A stretch of 64,000 nt of DNA from Coriobacteriaceae bacterium AM113-163 (GTDB lineage Bacteria > Actinomycetota > Coriobacteriia > Coriobacteriales > Coriobacteriaceae). Under the pieces are notes generated by a model. It ran no database searches. It was not told where the DNA came from and saw nothing but the letters and a program-made list of their open reading frames with translations. Shown here in pieces: positions 17,962-27,132 of the stretch (position 1 is its first letter; every line of letters starts with the position of its first letter). The position numbers were made by a program, and so were the translations under genes. The DNA lies in assembly GCA_027673765.1 (NCBI GenBank), contig JAQDWB010000010.1:9045-73044 (forward strand), read 5' to 3'.

Positions 17962-18997
17962 TTCCGCCGACCTCGCCTCGTGCGAGTCTGCAGATATTCA
18001 GCGACGCATCCTCGAGCTCATCGAGGATGCGTCCTCCATTGCGATTTCGGGACACACTTCTCCCGATGGCGACGCCCTGGGCTCCGTGTTGGGTCTGGGC
18101 CTCTCGCTTATGAAGTTTTTCCCTAACAAGGACATTGCCCTGCTGCTGGCAGACGATGATCCGGTTCCGCGCATCTACCGCTTTATGGAAGGCTCCGATC
18201 GCCTGGTACCGGCATCTGCGTATACCGGCAATCCGGACCTGTTCATCTCGGTGGACGTGCCGGTCGTCGAGCGTCTCAATAATTCCGCCGAGGTGCTTCG
18301 TCGCTCCAAGCATGTGGTGTGTTTCGATCACCATCCGGCGCGCGAGGAGTTTGCCGAGCTCAGCCTGAGGCGCGTCGAAGCTGCAGCCTGCGCCATGATC
18401 ATCGACCGCTTCTTGGACAATTGCGGCATTGTCGCACGTGATGGCGTTGCGACCTGCCTGCTGTGTGGCTTGGTTACCGATACCGGCCGTTTTCAGTACC
18501 AAAACGCCGATGCAGCCGCGTTCCATGCAGCCTCGCGTCTGGTTGCCCACGGTGCCGATCCGGCGCGTGTGGCACTCGAGGTTTACCAGAGCATGCGCGT
18601 TGAGTTTTTGCACCTCAAGTCCATCGTTATGGGCCGCATTAAGACGGTGGCCCACGGGCGCGTCGCGTATAGCTACGCGTACCAGAGTGACCTTGAGGCC
18701 TGCGGTGTCACCTCGGACGAGTGCGACGGTCTGGTTGACGTGGTGCGCTCGGTGATGGGCGTCGAGGTCTGTCTGTTCCTGAAGGGCATTGAGGGCGATA
18801 CCAAGGTGCGCGGCAACCTGCGCTCCAAGGGCGATCTCAACGTGTCCGAGATCGCTGCTGCCTTTGGCGGAGGCGGACATCCTGCTGCCGCCGGTTTCTC
18901 CAACAACGGAACGATTCTCGAGACGCTCACCGTGGCACTTCCCATGCTGGCCGAACTGGTAGGGGAGGATCCCGCTTCGGTGACCGTCGAGCTTTAA
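17954..18997 (+). CDS. nrnA: DHH-family phosphoesterase (NrnA-like nanoRNase/pAp phosphatase)
   Basis: Degrades short oligoribonucleotides and/or 3'-phosphoadenosine 5'-phosphate. 347 residues with DHH-domain motifs GHTSPDGDALGSVLGL near residue 30, DVPVVERL, and FDHHPAREE near 117, a metal-binding CGLVTDTGRF, and the C-terminal DHHA1 glycine motif GGGGHPAAAGF near 305. Gene order rbfA-nrnA-truB-ribF is typical of Gram-positive bacteria. Whether the main substrate is nanoRNA, pAp or cyclic dinucleotide products cannot be decided from sequence. Confidence 0.9.
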   Translation: MTNSADLASCESADIQRRILELIEDASSIAISGHTSPDGDALGSVLGLGLSLMKFFPNKDIALLLADDDPVPRIYRFMEGSDRLVPASAYTGNPDLFISVDVPVVERLNNSAEVLRRSKHVVCFDHHPAREEFAELSLRRVEAAACAMIIDRFLDNCGIVARDGVATCLLCGLVTDTGRFQYQNADAAAFHAASRLVAHGADPARVALEVYQSMRVEFLHLKSIVMGRIKTVAHGRVAYSYAYQSDLEACGVTSDECDGLVDVVRSVMGVEVCLFLKGIEGDTKVRGNLRSKGDLNVSEIAAAFGGGGHPAAAGFSNNGTILETLTVALPMLAELVGEDPASVTVEL

Positions 18998-19012
18998 CTT
19001 TTTGGATGGTAC

Positions 19013-19945
19013 ATGGCTCGTCGTACGCCTTCTCAACTGAATATGCTGCTCGCCGTCGATAAGCCGGTGGGCTGCACGTCCCACGATGTGGTTTCGCAAT
19101 GCCGGCGCGCCCTCCATGAGCGACGCGTCGGCCATGCCGGCACGCTCGACCCCATGGCATCGGGTGTCATGGTGGTGGGTGTGGGCCAGGCCACCCGTCT
19201 GCTGGGCATGCTCACGCTCGATACCAAAAGCTATGTCGCCGACATCTCGTTTGGCGCCGAGACCAATACCGATGATGCGGAGGGCGAGGCGGTCCGCACG
19301 GTGGCTGTTGCCAACGAGCTCCGCGATCCTGCCTATGCCCGTGAGCGCCTGGCCGCTATGCTGGGTCCGCAGATGCAGGTGCCGCCGGCGTTTTCGGCTA
19401 TCTCGGTCAATGGCGTTCGCGCCTACAAGTCTGCTCGCGAGGGCAATGCGGTGGACCTACCTCCGCGCCCCGTCGAGGTCTATGCCGCCGACCTGATCGC
19501 CGTGGGCGGCGAAGGTGATACGTGTGTGTGGACCGTGGCGTTCTCGGTGAGCAAGGGCACCTATATCCGTGCGCTCGCTCGCGACTTGGGCCGCGCCTGC
19601 GAGAGCGCCGCGCACATTTCCGCGCTGCGCCGCACGGCCTCCGGTGTTGTTTCCATTGGCGCCTGTCATGCGGTCGAGGAGCTTTCTCCCGAGTCCGGGC
19701 CTGGCTTTGCCCTGGATCCCATTGCGGCCCTGGGCGCCACGCGTGTTGACTTGCCGGGCAATCTTGCCGAAGACCTGCTCTGCGGCCGACGCATTCCCGT
19801 TGAGCGTGCGCTTGCCGATTTCGATGCTTCGAAAGCGCCGTTTGCGCTGGTGCTCGATGGGGGACTCAAGGCGCTCGCCCGCATCGAGGGTGGCCGCTTT
19901 GTCATGGAGCACGTGTTTCCGCAGGCAATCGGCGGTGTTCGATGA
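19013..19945 (+). CDS. truB: tRNA pseudouridine-55 synthase
   Basis: Makes pseudouridine 55 in the T loop of tRNAs. 310 residues. KPVGCTSHDVV is the N-terminal motif, and GHAGTLDPMASGV contains the catalytic aspartate D46. SFGAETNTDDAEGE and the KGTYIRALARDLG motif near residue 185 are also diagnostic. ATG 19013 lies 15 bases after nrnA; the stop overlaps the ribF start by four bases. Confidence 0.95.
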   Translation: MARRTPSQLNMLLAVDKPVGCTSHDVVSQCRRALHERRVGHAGTLDPMASGVMVVGVGQATRLLGMLTLDTKSYVADISFGAETNTDDAEGEAVRTVAVANELRDPAYARERLAAMLGPQMQVPPAFSAISVNGVRAYKSAREGNAVDLPPRPVEVYAADLIAVGGEGDTCVWTVAFSVSKGTYIRALARDLGRACESAAHISALRRTASGVVSIGACHAVEELSPESGPGFALDPIAALGATRVDLPGNLAEDLLCGRRIPVERALADFDASKAPFALVLDGGLKALARIEGGRFVMEHVFPQAIGGVR

Positions 19946-20949
19946 TGTTGTCCGCTCGCGAGCTTGCGCGTATCTTTTTTGAAGGCGAGTCGGACGAGGC
20001 TCGCATCGTCACTGCCGATGCGTTTGATGAGTGCGAGCACTTGGGTGCTGCCTCGATCGCCATTGGCGTGTTCGATGGCGTTCACCGTGGACACCGGGAA
20101 CTCATCGAAGCGCTTGTCCGTGATGCCCGTGCCCATGGCTGCAAGGCGGTCGTGGTCACTTTCGATCCCGATCCGGACGTTGTGGTGAGTCCTTCGCCCG
20201 CTCAAAAATTGATGACGACGGCCGACCGTCTACATGCCTTGGCTCAGACCGGGGTCGATGCAGTGGTGGCCGTTCCCTTTACGCCTGAGGTTGCGGCACT
20301 CGACCATGTCGGTTTTCTCACACTGTTGTCACGCGTGGTCGACATTCGTTCGATTCGCGTTGGCAGCGATTTTAGGCTGGGTCGTGGCGGTGCTTCTGGT
20401 GTTGCCGAGATGCGCGTCTGGGGTTCCGAGCACAGCGTTGACGTGTATGGTCACGATCTGCTTTGCGAGGGCGGTGAGGCCATTTGCGCCACCCGCATCC
20501 GTCATGAGCTGGGACAGGGCCATGTGGAGCTGGCTGCTGAGTTGCTCGGTCGCCCGTATATGCTGCGCGGCGGTGTTATTCGCGGCCGTCACGAGGGCTC
20601 TGGCATGGGCTTTCCCACGGCAAACCTGCAGGTTCCCGACGGCATTCAGGTGCCTGCCGATGGCGTGTATGAGGGCCTGGTGCTCGTCGATGACACCGTA
20701 TGGCCTGCTGCCGTTAACGTCGGCCTGCCGCCGACGTATGCCGACGACGCCGCTTCATCGCATCTCGAGGCTAACTTAATTGGTTATACGGGCGACCTGT
20801 ACGGCGCTTCCGTTTCGCTGGCGTTTACGCGCTGGCTGCGTCCCTCGCGTGTGTTCGATTCGCTGGATGAGTTGATTGCGACCGTCGAGGGTAACATCGA
20901 GGACATTCGTCACAACTTGGGTGAGCAGGGGGTGGGCATCCGTGATTAG
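19942..20949 (+). CDS. ribF: Bifunctional riboflavin kinase / FAD synthetase
   Basis: Converts riboflavin to FMN and FMN to FAD. 335 residues. The N-terminal nucleotidyltransferase domain has IGVFDGVHRGHRELI near residue 36 and TFDPDP; the C-terminal flavokinase domain has GSGMGFPTANLQV near residue 220 and NVGLPPTY. The N-terminal 30 residues before the first strand are longer than in many homologues. Overlaps truB by four bases and dnaG by eight. Confidence 0.94.
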   Translation: MMLSARELARIFFEGESDEARIVTADAFDECEHLGAASIAIGVFDGVHRGHRELIEALVRDARAHGCKAVVVTFDPDPDVVVSPSPAQKLMTTADRLHALAQTGVDAVVAVPFTPEVAALDHVGFLTLLSRVVDIRSIRVGSDFRLGRGGASGVAEMRVWGSEHSVDVYGHDLLCEGGEAICATRIRHELGQGHVELAAELLGRPYMLRGGVIRGRHEGSGMGFPTANLQVPDGIQVPADGVYEGLVLVDDTVWPAAVNVGLPPTYADDAASSHLEANLIGYTGDLYGASVSLAFTRWLRPSRVFDSLDELIATVEGNIEDIRHNLGEQGVGIRD

Positions 20950-23050
20950 CGATGAGGAAAAAGACCAGGTACGCGCTGCGTCCGACCTAGTTGCTATCGT
21001 GCAGGAAACGGTTGAGCTCAAGCCCCGCGGCCATGAGTTTTGGGGTTGCTGCCCCTTTCATGGCGAAAAGACGCCGTCCTTCCACATTATCCCTGCCACA
21101 CAGGTGTGGCATTGCTTTGGCTGCGGCGAGGGTGGCGACGTCTTCACCTATATCATGAAGCGCGAGAACTTGAGCTTTCCCGAGTCAATCCGCTATTTGG
21201 CCGATCGTGCGGGTATTGAGCTGCATGACACCGGAGATCGTCGCGAGCGCGGTACCAAGCGTGCCCGCATCTACGATCTGTGTGCCGAGACCGCCCAGTT
21301 CTACCACACCATGCTTATGCGCGGTAAGGACGGCCGTCCACGCGAGTACTTTGCCAGCCGTGGTATGGGTGGCGACGTCTGCCGCCGCTACTGCCTGGGC
21401 TTTGCACCGGGCCGCAACGCGCTGGTGTCGCACCTGTCCCAGGCGGGTTTTACCCCGCAGGAGATGATCGACGCCAACGTTGCCGTGAGCCGCGGGCGCG
21501 GGCAGCTTGCCGACCGCTTCTACGACCGCGTGATGTTTCCCATCTTTGACGAGCAGGGTCACAACATTGCCTTTGGCGGGCGCATCATGGGTGACGGCCA
21601 ACCCAAGTACCTCAACACCGCCGAGACGAGCGTGTTCCATAAAAAGCGAAACCTCTATGGCTTTAACTGGGCCAAGGAGTTTATCGTCGCGCAGGATACG
21701 GCCATCGTGGTGGAGGGCTATACCGATTGCATCGCCTGCTGGGAGGCGGGGATCAAAAACGTTGTCGCCACGCTGGGCACCGCGCTCACGGAGCATCACG
21801 TCAAGACGCTCACCCGCTTTGCCAAGCGTATCGTGTATATGTTCGATGGCGATGCCGCGGGCCAGAAGGCCGCCCGTCGCGCGATTCAATTTATCGAGCA
21901 GGATTCGATGGACCTGCGCTGCGTGGTGCTGCCCGACGGCAACGACCCCATGGAGTTCATCACAGCGCATGGTGGACAGGAGCTTCAGGCGCGCATCGAC
22001 GCTGCCGAGCCGCTCATGGACTTTGTCTACCGTTCGCTGCAGGAGTCGAGTGACATCACCACGCCGGGCGGTCGTGCCAAGGCGCTGGAAGATGCGCTGA
22101 CGCTTATCTATCCGCTGCGCGATAGCTATATGATCGACACATACTTTATTCAGATTGCCGATCTGCTGGGTTTGGATCTGGAGACGGTTCGCGCGAGTTC
22201 GGGTCGCGTGTTTCGCGATGTCGCCAAGCGCGAAGATGCGGAACGACGTCGTGAGCAGAACTATGAACGCCAGCGGGCGCAAGCCGAGCGCTCTGGTAGC
22301 GCGGGCGGTCGGACGTCTGGTTCGCAGGGGGCATCTCGCGGTGCTTGGGCATCGGGCGCGACGCCGCCGGTGTCCGCGCCGGTCGAAGAAGAGCCGTATG
22401 ACTACGTCCCGCTCGATGCCTACGGTGCCGCGCCCGTGGAGGTCGTCGACGACCTGCCGCCGATCGATGTGCCTGATGGTATGGGTGCTGTGCCTGTGAC
22501 TGATGGTTCGGGCGCTCCGGCTGCGGCGGCGCCGATGGTTCTTACTGATCTGGAACGCAAGTCCTTGGCAGGGGAGCGCGAGCTGCTGACCATGCTCACG
22601 AGCTACCCCGACCTGTTCCGCACGTATGCCGACCGCATCTGCTCCATCGAGTGGGTCGACCCGCGCCACGAGTCCATCGCATGGGCCGTACTGGCGACGC
22701 CCCCGGGTACCGATCCTGCGGCCTGTATGGATGCGGCGCGTGCGGTGTGTCCCGAGGCGGCAACGCTTGTGAGTGCCGGGCGCATCTCGGCGACGAGCAA
22801 ACACCCTACCGAGACGAACATCGTGTTCATGCTTGATACGCTCGAGCTCTACACCATCAAGCGCCGCATGCGTGCCGCACAGGCCAAGCTGCGCCAGGAC
22901 CGTTCACTCGATGATGAGGCCCGTCGCGCGCTGACCGTGCAGGCCGCGCAGGATTCGCAGCGTCAACGCGAGCTGCAAAAGTCGATCGGCGGCGTGGCGG
23001 ACCCGTTCCGTTTGATCGGCCTGGAGGCCGCGGGCACCGAGCAAGCCTAG
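20942..23050 (+). CDS. dnaG: DNA primase
   Basis: Synthesises RNA primers for replication. 702 residues. The CHC2 zinc ribbon uses C37, H40, C58 and C61 (CPFHGEKTPSF, HCFGCGEGGD). The primase core and TOPRIM domain carry VVEGYTDCIACWEAG and FDGDAAGQKAARRA. After a Pro/Ala-rich linker (about 460-535), the C-terminal helicase-binding domain begins near ERKSLAGERELLTMLTSYP. GTG 20942 is chosen: it overlaps the ribF stop, follows a GGGGGTGGG site, and gives the usual MISDEEKDQVRAASD start. The 22-residue upstream extension is an artefact of the ribF frame. Confidence 0.95.
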   Translation: MISDEEKDQVRAASDLVAIVQETVELKPRGHEFWGCCPFHGEKTPSFHIIPATQVWHCFGCGEGGDVFTYIMKRENLSFPESIRYLADRAGIELHDTGDRRERGTKRARIYDLCAETAQFYHTMLMRGKDGRPREYFASRGMGGDVCRRYCLGFAPGRNALVSHLSQAGFTPQEMIDANVAVSRGRGQLADRFYDRVMFPIFDEQGHNIAFGGRIMGDGQPKYLNTAETSVFHKKRNLYGFNWAKEFIVAQDTAIVVEGYTDCIACWEAGIKNVVATLGTALTEHHVKTLTRFAKRIVYMFDGDAAGQKAARRAIQFIEQDSMDLRCVVLPDGNDPMEFITAHGGQELQARIDAAEPLMDFVYRSLQESSDITTPGGRAKALEDALTLIYPLRDSYMIDTYFIQIADLLGLDLETVRASSGRVFRDVAKREDAERRREQNYERQRAQAERSGSAGGRTSGSQGASRGAWASGATPPVSAPVEEEPYDYVPLDAYGAAPVEVVDDLPPIDVPDGMGAVPVTDGSGAPAAAAPMVLTDLERKSLAGERELLTMLTSYPDLFRTYADRICSIEWVDPRHESIAWAVLATPPGTDPAACMDAARAVCPEAATLVSAGRISATSKHPTETNIVFMLDTLELYTIKRRMRAAQAKLRQDRSLDDEARRALTVQAAQDSQRQRELQKSIGGVADPFRLIGLEAAGTEQA

Positions 23051-23160
23051 ATGTTGTGGTCAACCAGCGTATTCTCGCCTATATCCAGTCCTCTTTTTGG
23101 GTATAGACGTCAATGTGTGTGCTAAAGTATTGAGTCCTGTGGACTATGAAGGGAGAATCT

Positions 23161-24510
23161 GTGCCAAAAAAGACTGAGAGCACGGGTACTGGGCTGGAAT
23201 CCTACGTTGCAAAGCTCATGGGCAACGGCTCAAACAGGACTTCGGTAACCGAGGACGAGATTCAGGTCGCCCTGAAGGATATCGATGTTTCTGACGAGCA
23301 GCTCACCGCGGTGTATTCCGCGCTGCGCAACAGCGGCATCCAGATTATCTCCGCGAGCGGTAACGACGACGCCCCCATGGACGTCGACGATGACGATAAC
23401 GATACCGATACCGACGATTTTGATGACGACGACGAGCACGATTCCGGCTCGCTCGACGCTCACGAGCTCAAGATGGCCCGTCAGGCCGACGCCGAGATGG
23501 GTTCTTCCAAGAGCAAGAAGAAGCGCACCGTGCGCACGTCCCGTTCACGCTCCCGCGTGCGTGGCATCGATGCCTCCACGGTGATGCTGACCGGCGATCC
23601 GGTTCGTATGTACCTCAAGGAGATCGGCAAGGTCGACCTGCTGACCGCCTCCGAAGAGGTCGATTTGGCCATGAAGATCGAGGCCGGTCTCGAGGCCACC
23701 GAGAAGCTCGAGGCTGCCGATGCCGGCGAGCTCGAGCTCACGCGTGCCGAGATGCGTCGTCTTACGCGCATTGAGAACGTGGGCCTCGAAGCCAAGCAGG
23801 CACTCATCAGCGCAAACCTGCGTCTGGTCGTCTCCATCGCCAAACGCTATGTCGGCCGCGGCATGCTGTTCCTTGACCTGATCCAGGAGGGCAACCTCGG
23901 TCTGATCCGCGCTGTTGAGAAGTTCGACTACCAGAAGGGCTTTAAGTTCTCCACGTACGCCACGTGGTGGATCCGTCAGGCCATTACGCGCGCCATTGCC
24001 GATCAGGCCCGTACCATCCGTATTCCCGTGCATATGGTCGAGACCATCAACAAGCTCGTCCGCGTGCAGCGCCAGCTCCTTCAGGACCTGGGTCGCGACC
24101 CGACCCCTGAGGAGATCGGTGCCGAGATGGACATGAGCGCCGACCGCGTCCGCGAGATCCAGAAGATTTCGCAGGAGCCCGTGTCGCTCGAGACCCCCAT
24201 CGGCGAGGAAGAGGATTCCCAGCTGGGCGACTTCATCGAGGACTCCCAGGCTATCGTTCCGCCCGATGCCGCCAGCTTCTCCATGCTGCAGGAGCAGCTC
24301 ACCCAGGTGCTCGACTCGCTTGCCGATCGTGAGCGCAAGGTTATCGAGCTGCGCTTTGGCCTTGTCGACGGGCATCCCCGCACGCTCGAGGAGGTCGGTC
24401 GCGAGTTTGGTGTCACGCGCGAGCGTATCCGCCAGATCGAGTCCAAGACCCTGGCCAAGCTTCGTCACCCGAGCCGCAGCAGCAAGCTCAAAGACTATAT
24501 CGAGTCTTAG
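23161..24510 (+). CDS. rpoD: Primary RNA polymerase sigma factor (RpoD/SigA)
   Basis: Housekeeping sigma-70 factor, 449 residues. Region 1.1 is short and followed by a very acidic stretch (near residues 75-105, Asp-rich). Region 1.2/2 runs from [15 protein letters not shown] through [25 protein letters not shown] and the -10 recognition helix [14 protein letters not shown]. Region 3 is [14 protein letters not shown] and region 4.2 is [23 protein letters not shown] 23161 is favoured because AAGGGAG ends five bases upstream; the in-frame ATG 23146 overlaps that site. It sits 110 bases after dnaG, the classical dnaG-rpoD pairing. Confidence 0.95.
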   Translation: MPKKTESTGTGLESYVAKLMGNGSNRTSVTEDEIQVALKDIDVSDEQLTAVYSALRNSGIQIISASGNDDAPMDVDDDDNDTDTDDFDDDDEHDSGSLDAHELKMARQADAEMGSSKSKKKRTVRTSRSRSRVRGIDASTVMLTGDPVRMYLKEIGKVDLLTASEEVDLAMKIEAGLEATEKLEAADAGELELTRAEMRRLTRIENVGLEAKQALISANLRLVVSIAKRYVGRGMLFLDLIQEGNLGLIRAVEKFDYQKGFKFSTYATWWIRQAITRAIADQARTIRIPVHMVETINKLVRVQRQLLQDLGRDPTPEEIGAEMDMSADRVREIQKISQEPVSLETPIGEEEDSQLGDFIEDSQAIVPPDAASFSMLQEQLTQVLDSLADRERKVIELRFGLVDGHPRTLEEVGREFGVTRERIRQIESKTLAKLRHPSRSSKLKDYIES

Positions 24511-24511
24511 G

Positions 24512-24539
24512 GTTACGGCGTTTTACCAAACGCCGTAAC
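24512..24539 (+). terminator. Hairpin directly after rpoD
   Basis: A perfect 12-bp stem (GTTACGGCGTTT / AAACGCCGTAAC) with loop TACC begins one base after the rpoD stop. No T-run follows. It shares the CGGCGTT...AACGCCG core and a downstream CGACGCTGC with the hairpin at 6529-6550. Confidence 0.6.
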
Positions 24540-24557
24540 TGGCCGACGCTGCGCGGA

Positions 24558-24647
24558 CACCAGAGCGACAACTTGTCATTCAAAGAGGACGGCATGACCA
24601 GAAGGTCTATGCCGTCCTCTTTTCATGCCAATTTGTTCGCTCTGGTG
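24558..24647 (+). terminator. Nested long hairpin in the rpoD-tRNA intergenic region
   Basis: Outer arms 24558-24571 and 24633-24647 (CACCAGAGCGACAA with TTGTTCGCTCTGGTG, one bulge) enclose inner arms 24582-24599 and 24604-24622 (18-19 bases, one bulge, GAA loop). The inner arm ends in CTCTTTTC, so it can act as the rpoD terminator. The remaining sequence to 24749 shows no gene. Confidence 0.65.
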
Positions 24648-24749
24648 CCCGCTCGCTGGCATTGTCAAAACATCGGCGTTTCCGTTGCCGGTGCCGGCAG
24701 TTAGGCCGTCCCCAAGGGATCAAGGCGAGAAAATTTCTCAAAAAAGTTC

Positions 24750-24777
24750 TTGCCCTGTGCCGATTCGTCCGTATAAT
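24750..24777 (+). promoter_or_regulatory. Promoter of tRNA-Asn
   Basis: TTGCCC at 24750-24755 and a perfect TATAAT at 24772-24777, 16 bases apart, 30 bases before the tRNA. Confidence 0.75.
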
Positions 24778-24807
24778 AAACTTCGTTGCTTGAGAGCACG
24801 CACCTAT

Positions 24808-24882
24808 TCCTCGGTAGCTCAATGGTAGAGCACGCGGCTGTTAACCGCGCTGTTGTAGGTTCGAGTCCTACCCGGGGAGCCA
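24808..24882 (+). tRNA. tRNA-Asn (GTT)
   Basis: 75 nt including an encoded CCA. The acceptor stem TCCTCGG pairs with CCGGGGA (one G-U), discriminator G. D-arm AGCTCAATGGTAGAGC, anticodon stem CGCGG/CCGCG with loop CTGTTAA and anticodon GTT at 24840-24842, T-arm GTAGGTTCGAGTCCTAC. Confidence 0.97.
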
Positions 24883-24890
24883 GGTTGTAA

Positions 24891-24918
24891 AACCCGTCGC
24901 TTATGCGGCGGGTTTTTT
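24891..24918 (+). terminator. Rho-independent terminator of tRNA-Asn
   Basis: AACCCGTCGC and GCGGCGGGTT (one G-U) around loop TTAT, followed by TTTT. Confidence 0.85.
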
Positions 24919-25076
24919 CATGCCGCGACCACTTGACTCGAACGTTGCCATATCAACATTTCGTGTCGAGGATGTAATCCCGCGACCCACCACCTCAACA
25001 TGGCGCGGTCGTTGTAGAATATTGCAATGATTGCTCCCACGACATGGTGCCGCGAGCACCAGATAAGGAGATTCTT

Positions 25077-25433
25077 GTGTCTGAGACCATTAACGGCAGC
25101 CTGAGCGTCTCGAACGACGTTATTGCCGATATTGCCGGTTATGCCGCGATGACGTGCTATGGCGTCGTCGGTATGGCTGAGCAGCTCCAAGGCGCCGAGA
25201 GCGTGCGCCTGCTTGCCGGTCAGCGCCTCCGCAAGGGCGTGCTTGTCTCCGCCGACGAGAACGGCCTTACGGTCGATCTTCACGTCGTGCTCGAGAACGG
25301 CGTCAACATGAAATCCGTCTGCCACAATCTTTCGAGCTCCGTTGCCTTCACCCTGCAGGAGATCGCCCAGATCGATCCCGCCAGCCTTAAGATCGGCATC
25401 CATATCGACGCGCTCAAGAGCCGTCTGAACTAG
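25077..25433 (+). CDS. Asp23/Gls24 family envelope stress response protein
   Basis: 118-residue Asp23/Gls24 (DUF322) protein. The family core is visible: SVSNDVIADIAGYAAMTCYGVVGM, then GVLVSADENGLTVDLHVVLENG and a helix with SVCHNLSSSVAFTLQEI. Such proteins are membrane-associated or cytoplasmic and are often encoded immediately before FakA-type DAK proteins, as here. GTG 25077 follows AAGGAG by six bases; the upstream open frame from 25044 has no ribosome binding site. Exact function is not known. Confidence 0.88.
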   Translation: MSETINGSLSVSNDVIADIAGYAAMTCYGVVGMAEQLQGAESVRLLAGQRLRKGVLVSADENGLTVDLHVVLENGVNMKSVCHNLSSSVAFTLQEIAQIDPASLKIGIHIDALKSRLN

Positions 25434-25460
25434 CATCCGAAAACGGAGATTTAAATACCC

Positions 25461-27122
25461 ATGATTGCAAAGACCATTCGCACCTGTTTTCCGATCGCTG
25501 CGGCTGCCGTTTCCGACAAGGCCGAGGAGATCAACAAGCTCAACGTCTTTCCCGTGCCCGACGGTGACACCGGCACCAACATGTCGCTCACGCTCGCCTC
25601 GGTGACCAAGGAGCTTTCTGCCCTTCCCGCCGACGCCGACATGGAGGCCATCGCTGGCGCCATCACCCACGGCTCCCTGATGGGCGCCCGCGGCAACTCC
25701 GGCGTCATCACCTCGCAGATCTTGCGCGGCGTGGCCGAGGGCCTTGTCTCCGCCGACGAGCCCATTACGTCCGCCAACATCGCCTTCGCCTTCCGTCGTG
25801 CCGTCAAGGTTGCCTTCCAGGCCGTCCGCAAGCCCATCGAGGGCACGATCCTCACGGTGCTGCGCGATGTCTCGACCAAGGCCGACGAGTGCGAGAAGAA
25901 GAAGTTCTCGGCCGAGGACGCGCTCGACGCCATCGTTGTCGAGGCCTACCAGTCCGTCGCACGCACGCCCGACCTGCTGCCCGTCCTCAAGGAGAACGGC
26001 GTGGTCGACTCCGGCGCCTTCGGCTTTGCTATTTTCCTGGAGAACTTTGTTGCCGCCGCGCTTGGCCGCAGCACCGTTGTCGAGGATTTCTCCGCCACGT
26101 TTGATTCCGCTGGCTCTGCCCGCGACGCGGCCCTCAATCGCGTTGAGATCGAGGCCAACGACGACTGGGAGGGCTCGGAGTTTCGTTACTGCAACGAGTT
26201 TCTCTTTAAGGCCGATGCCCCGTTTGATGAGGACGAGTGCCTTAAGTTCCTGGGCTCCATGGGCGACTGCGAGCTGCTCGTGGGTGCTTACCCCGATTAC
26301 AAGATTCACGTGCACTCCAACACCCCCAATCTGGTGCTCGAGCACATGTTGCAGCTTGGTCAGATCTACGAGGTCTTTATCCACAACATGGAGATGGAGG
26401 CCCACGACCGTACCGCCAAGATTCATGAGGACCAGGAAAAGGCCGCCGAGCCCGCCAAGGCGCTGGGCTTTGTCGCCGTTGCCGCTGGGTCCGGCGAGGC
26501 AGACATCCTCAAGTCCCTCGGCGTCGACGTGATCGTGTCGGGTGGTCAGACCATGAACCCCTCGACTGCAGACCTGCTGGGCGCTGTTGACCAGGTCAAC
26601 GCGACCTCGGTCATCATTCTGCCCAACAACGGCAACATCCGCATGGCCGCTGAGGCCGCTGCCTCAGCCTGCACCGACAAGAAGGTCGCCGTCGTTCCCA
26701 CCAAGACCGTTCCGCAGGCCTTCTCCGCGCTGTTCGCGGTCCTGCCCGATTCCGAGCTCGAGGATGCCGTCGCCGCTATGGTCGACGCCATCAGCGAGGT
26801 CCGCGATGGCGAGGTCACCCGCGCCGTGCGCGACTCCAGCGCCTCCGACGGTTCGCCGATTCACTCCGGTGACGTCATGGGCATCATTGCCGGCTCCATC
26901 GATGTCGTCGGCTCCGACGTGAAGCAGGTCACGCTCGATTGCATCAACCGCATGCAGGAGAAAGAGGAGGGCGACGCGCTGACGATTCTGGCCGGCGAGG
27001 AGCTGTCCGATGAAGCCTTCCAGGAGATCGTCGACGCTATCGAGGAGGCTCAGCCCGACCTGGAGATCGACGCCCATCGTGGCGAGCAGCCGCTCTATCC
27101 CGTGATCTTCTCGATCGAGTAG
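25461..27122 (+). CDS. fakA: DAK2-domain fatty acid kinase subunit (FakA-like, YloV)
   Basis: 553 residues, the full FakA length. The N-terminal DhaL (DAK2) ATP-binding domain has NVFPVPDGDTGTNMSLTLASV near residue 30-48 (quoted in part: FPVPDGDTGTNMS) and GARGNSGVITSQIL near 76. The C-terminal half is the DegV-like and C-terminal domains (VAAGSGEADILKSLGVD, GGQTMNPSTADLL). FakA phosphorylates fatty acids bound to FakB for incorporation into phospholipids. No fakB/degV gene is visible in the window. It follows the Asp23 gene by 27 bases, the usual pairing. Confidence 0.92.
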   Translation: MIAKTIRTCFPIAAAAVSDKAEEINKLNVFPVPDGDTGTNMSLTLASVTKELSALPADADMEAIAGAITHGSLMGARGNSGVITSQILRGVAEGLVSADEPITSANIAFAFRRAVKVAFQAVRKPIEGTILTVLRDVSTKADECEKKKFSAEDALDAIVVEAYQSVARTPDLLPVLKENGVVDSGAFGFAIFLENFVAAALGRSTVVEDFSATFDSAGSARDAALNRVEIEANDDWEGSEFRYCNEFLFKADAPFDEDECLKFLGSMGDCELLVGAYPDYKIHVHSNTPNLVLEHMLQLGQIYEVFIHNMEMEAHDRTAKIHEDQEKAAEPAKALGFVAVAAGSGEADILKSLGVDVIVSGGQTMNPSTADLLGAVDQVNATSVIILPNNGNIRMAAEAAASACTDKKVAVVPTKTVPQAFSALFAVLPDSELEDAVAAMVDAISEVRDGEVTRAVRDSSASDGSPIHSGDVMGIIAGSIDVVGSDVKQVTLDCINRMQEKEEGDALTILAGEELSDEAFQEIVDAIEEAQPDLEIDAHRGEQPLYPVIFSIE

Positions 27123-27132
27123 GCATCTGCCT

